The notes below the pieces were generated by a model. It was not told the origin of the DNA and searched no databases. It saw nothing but the letters and a program-made list of their open reading frames with translations. Position numbers and translations under genes: made by a program. From Nymphaea colorata (Eukaryota > Streptophyta > Magnoliopsida > Nymphaeales > Nymphaeaceae), in assembly GCF_008831285.2 (NCBI RefSeq), contig NC_045140.1, positions 17,792,370 to 17,856,369 on the forward strand: a DNA stretch of 64,000 bases, read 5' to 3'. This document shows positions 61,661 to 64,000 of the stretch, in pieces (within the stretch, counting starts at the first letter, position 1; every line of letters begins with the position of its first letter).

Positions 61661-64000
61661 ATTTATTTGTGTATATATACATAGCATGATTCAATCTTAT
61701 CTGAGATGTCTGATGTTGTAAGATTTTTTAAACTAAAAAAACTGTAGCTAAAAGAAACCATCGCTACTTTAGCATTAACCATGGTTTATGGCGAACTGTT
61801 TGATACTTAAATTAAATTTTCTGGATACCAAAGGACAAATTTTCCTTAGATGAAAAATATTGAGCAACAAAAAAAATAGCGAACGGCTTGATACTTAAAT
61901 TAAATTTTATGACAAATTTGCCTTTTAATCCCTATGGTCATATGTTTAACTTGAAGATTATATTTCGAAAACTAATTAAGAAACAACGACGGCTGATTTT
62001 CTTAATTGAATTTCCAGAGGAAAATTAAAAGTTAAACATAATACACTTAACTTTTGGTTTAAGTTTAAGTTGTTTAGTTAAGGTGAAATTGACAAGAAAA
62101 ATAAAAAACCCTCAAGCTCATTATGATGGATTGACCTCTTTATCACTCTATCGCATAACATTAATACGTAATAAATATAATCGATTTAGTTAAATTTATC
62201 GTCGAACCCATTCTTTGACCCACTAGTGGAGCCACAAATGCCCATACCAGCCGACAAAATTTTATAATTTTAGATATTAATTTTGTATACATTTAATGTG
62301 TATTTAAATGCCTAACATTAAAATGCCAGATATTTAATTTGTAGCTAAAAGTTTTGTTTTCCATAAATTAGGCATGTGTGAATATTTGGTATTTTAATTA
62401 AAATACATTCAAACACTATAACAGTTTGTCGGTGTCATACTAAATTTATAAAACAATAATGAACTATTTATATTGCCAAACGACCTCAAAAATATAAAAT
62501 TGTTTTAGTTTAGTATCTCTCGCTTTATGAATTTTGGCTCGTCCGCTGCCTTAATTGGCTTTTAATCTCCCGACTAAGCTGAATTAAGCTTGCTTAAAAT
62601 AAATTTATCAAAATTTAAAAAGATGTAATGATAAAATTATGTTAATACCATACCAAATGCGATTGATCATTTGGAAGATAATTATTTAAAGAGGAAGATA
62701 TACATGGCACTAGTGGTGTAGCTACATGTGGACTGGTGTGGGCAACTGACCACACCAGCTTTTTAATTTTTTAAAAAATTTTTACATTGACAAATTTCAT
62801 ATTTACTTTTAACAAATATAAACTCCTCTCCAAATATAAATGCTTTTAAATAGGTACACCGCATGCATGACGCATGATGATAAGGAGGTGGGGTAGGTGA
62901 CAATTTCAAGTAACAACCACTGTCTATTAAAAAGCATGATGATATGATAGAATCTTGGAAGTATTACGATGTGACTTTGGAGGTTTTACGCTAAAGGCAG
63001 TTGTCCTCAAGTAAATATTAATAAAAACATAATTTTTTGGTTTTTTGTGATTCCTCTCTATACTTTTATTTATCAAAATTTTTAATTTTAGCAACATTAG
63101 GCGTAAGAGTTGATGACATTAGGATGTCAGTCGATGGAATATCCAATCAAATTGCTTTAAAAAAAAAAAAAACCACATGTGGAAAAAGATTTGATATCCA
63201 ATTAAGAAATCTAGTTGAATTCATATTTAAGAAATGGACATGTGACTCAAATTTAACTTACGTCTCAAAGGAATGTCCGATTGGATTCAGAATCAGTTCT
63301 GAATAAATATCTTATTCAACATCTATACATGCAGGAAGTTTATTCTTAATCATGATGCGGTTTGGATTTGGATGTGCATTTAAAAGTTGAAGCCACTTGT
63401 GAAGTCTAAAAGTCGGATGTGGATGGCATTCAGATTGTGGATTTGAAGATCAGGTAAAAAATTTTCTTTTTGCTTATGCGAATTTGAATATATAAACGTT
63501 CCATGAATCGAATGTGGTAAATTATAAACCCAATTTAAATTTATCCATTGACATCCCTATGCGCAACCATAGTTTTGTGGATTTGGAGATGTATATTACG
63601 ATCTGATTCTTGTGTTTCTCAAAGGAAAGATTTTGGGGTTCTTGATCGAAACAAAAAAAATTCAAAATTTTAAGATATAAGATCTTCATATTCAAGATCT
63701 AACTTAAATAAAAGTATTTGCAAAATTAAAGGCAAAAGTAAATAAGAACTTGTCGGGGGAGGCTACTTTTTTAAATTATTATTTGAATACCTTTTTTCTC
63801 GTTTTTGGTAAGAAAAGCAGGAAGCCGAGTTGTTTGGGACTCGTAGGTGCTGCTTGTTTGCTTCCTATGTGGGCCAATGGAGAAGGCGAGTCTCTTCAAT
63901 CTATTTGCTTGCCTCTTATTTTTTCCCCCATTTTTGTTTGTTGTCTGAACACAAGTTGAACCGTCATTTTTAATCGTTTCGTTCTTCTATTTACGGATGT

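Overview
This window is nuclear DNA of a flowering plant. The evidence is multi-exon genes with GT-AG introns, plant-specific protein families (PPR-DYW, PPR-SMR, SHAQKYF MYB, SCD1), AT-rich intergenic DNA, many (CT)n/(TA)n microsatellites and decayed plant transposons. I cannot fix the species; nothing suggests organelle or bacterial DNA.

Layout. 1-9594 (+): the 3' half of an SCD1-type DENN/WD40 gene, 12 visible exons encoding eight WD repeats; its 5' part lies off the left edge. 10902-15484 (-): a complete seven-exon P4-ATPase (ALA1 type), convergent with SCD1. A 560-bp foldback repeat lies between the two. 20465-24310 (+): a probable two-exon gene for a 54-aa membrane protein whose intron holds a dead LINE. 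27032-33082 (-): nine-exon RRP36 with a transposon in intron 4. 38621-40924 (-): intronless PPR-DYW gene. 41739-46735 (-): five-exon PTAC2. 53704-55238 (-): three-exon MYB-related factor. From 55.3 kb to the end I see no gene, only repeats.

The genes do not form a pathway; this is a normal mixed plant neighbourhood. Two touch organelle gene expression (the PPR-DYW editing-type factor and PTAC2 of the plastid transcription machinery) and sit about 0.8 kb apart on the same strand. SCD1 and ALA1 both concern membrane traffic or membrane asymmetry, but their adjacency is probably chance.

The most unusual content is mobile DNA. One family has inverted ends reading CTATGTCACATGGGTACG, a clear 8-bp target duplication in one copy, and GC-rich gene-like interiors; there are three copies in the window. 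There are also a GC-armed, AT-cored palindrome flanked by about 15-bp repeats, a 560-bp foldback element, a family carrying (CT)n(TA)n tracts, and several hAT-like ends. I found no CRISPR array, no confident RNA gene and no multi-gene system. Exon borders were set by eye from reading frame, splice consensus and remembered family alignment, and transcript data were not available.
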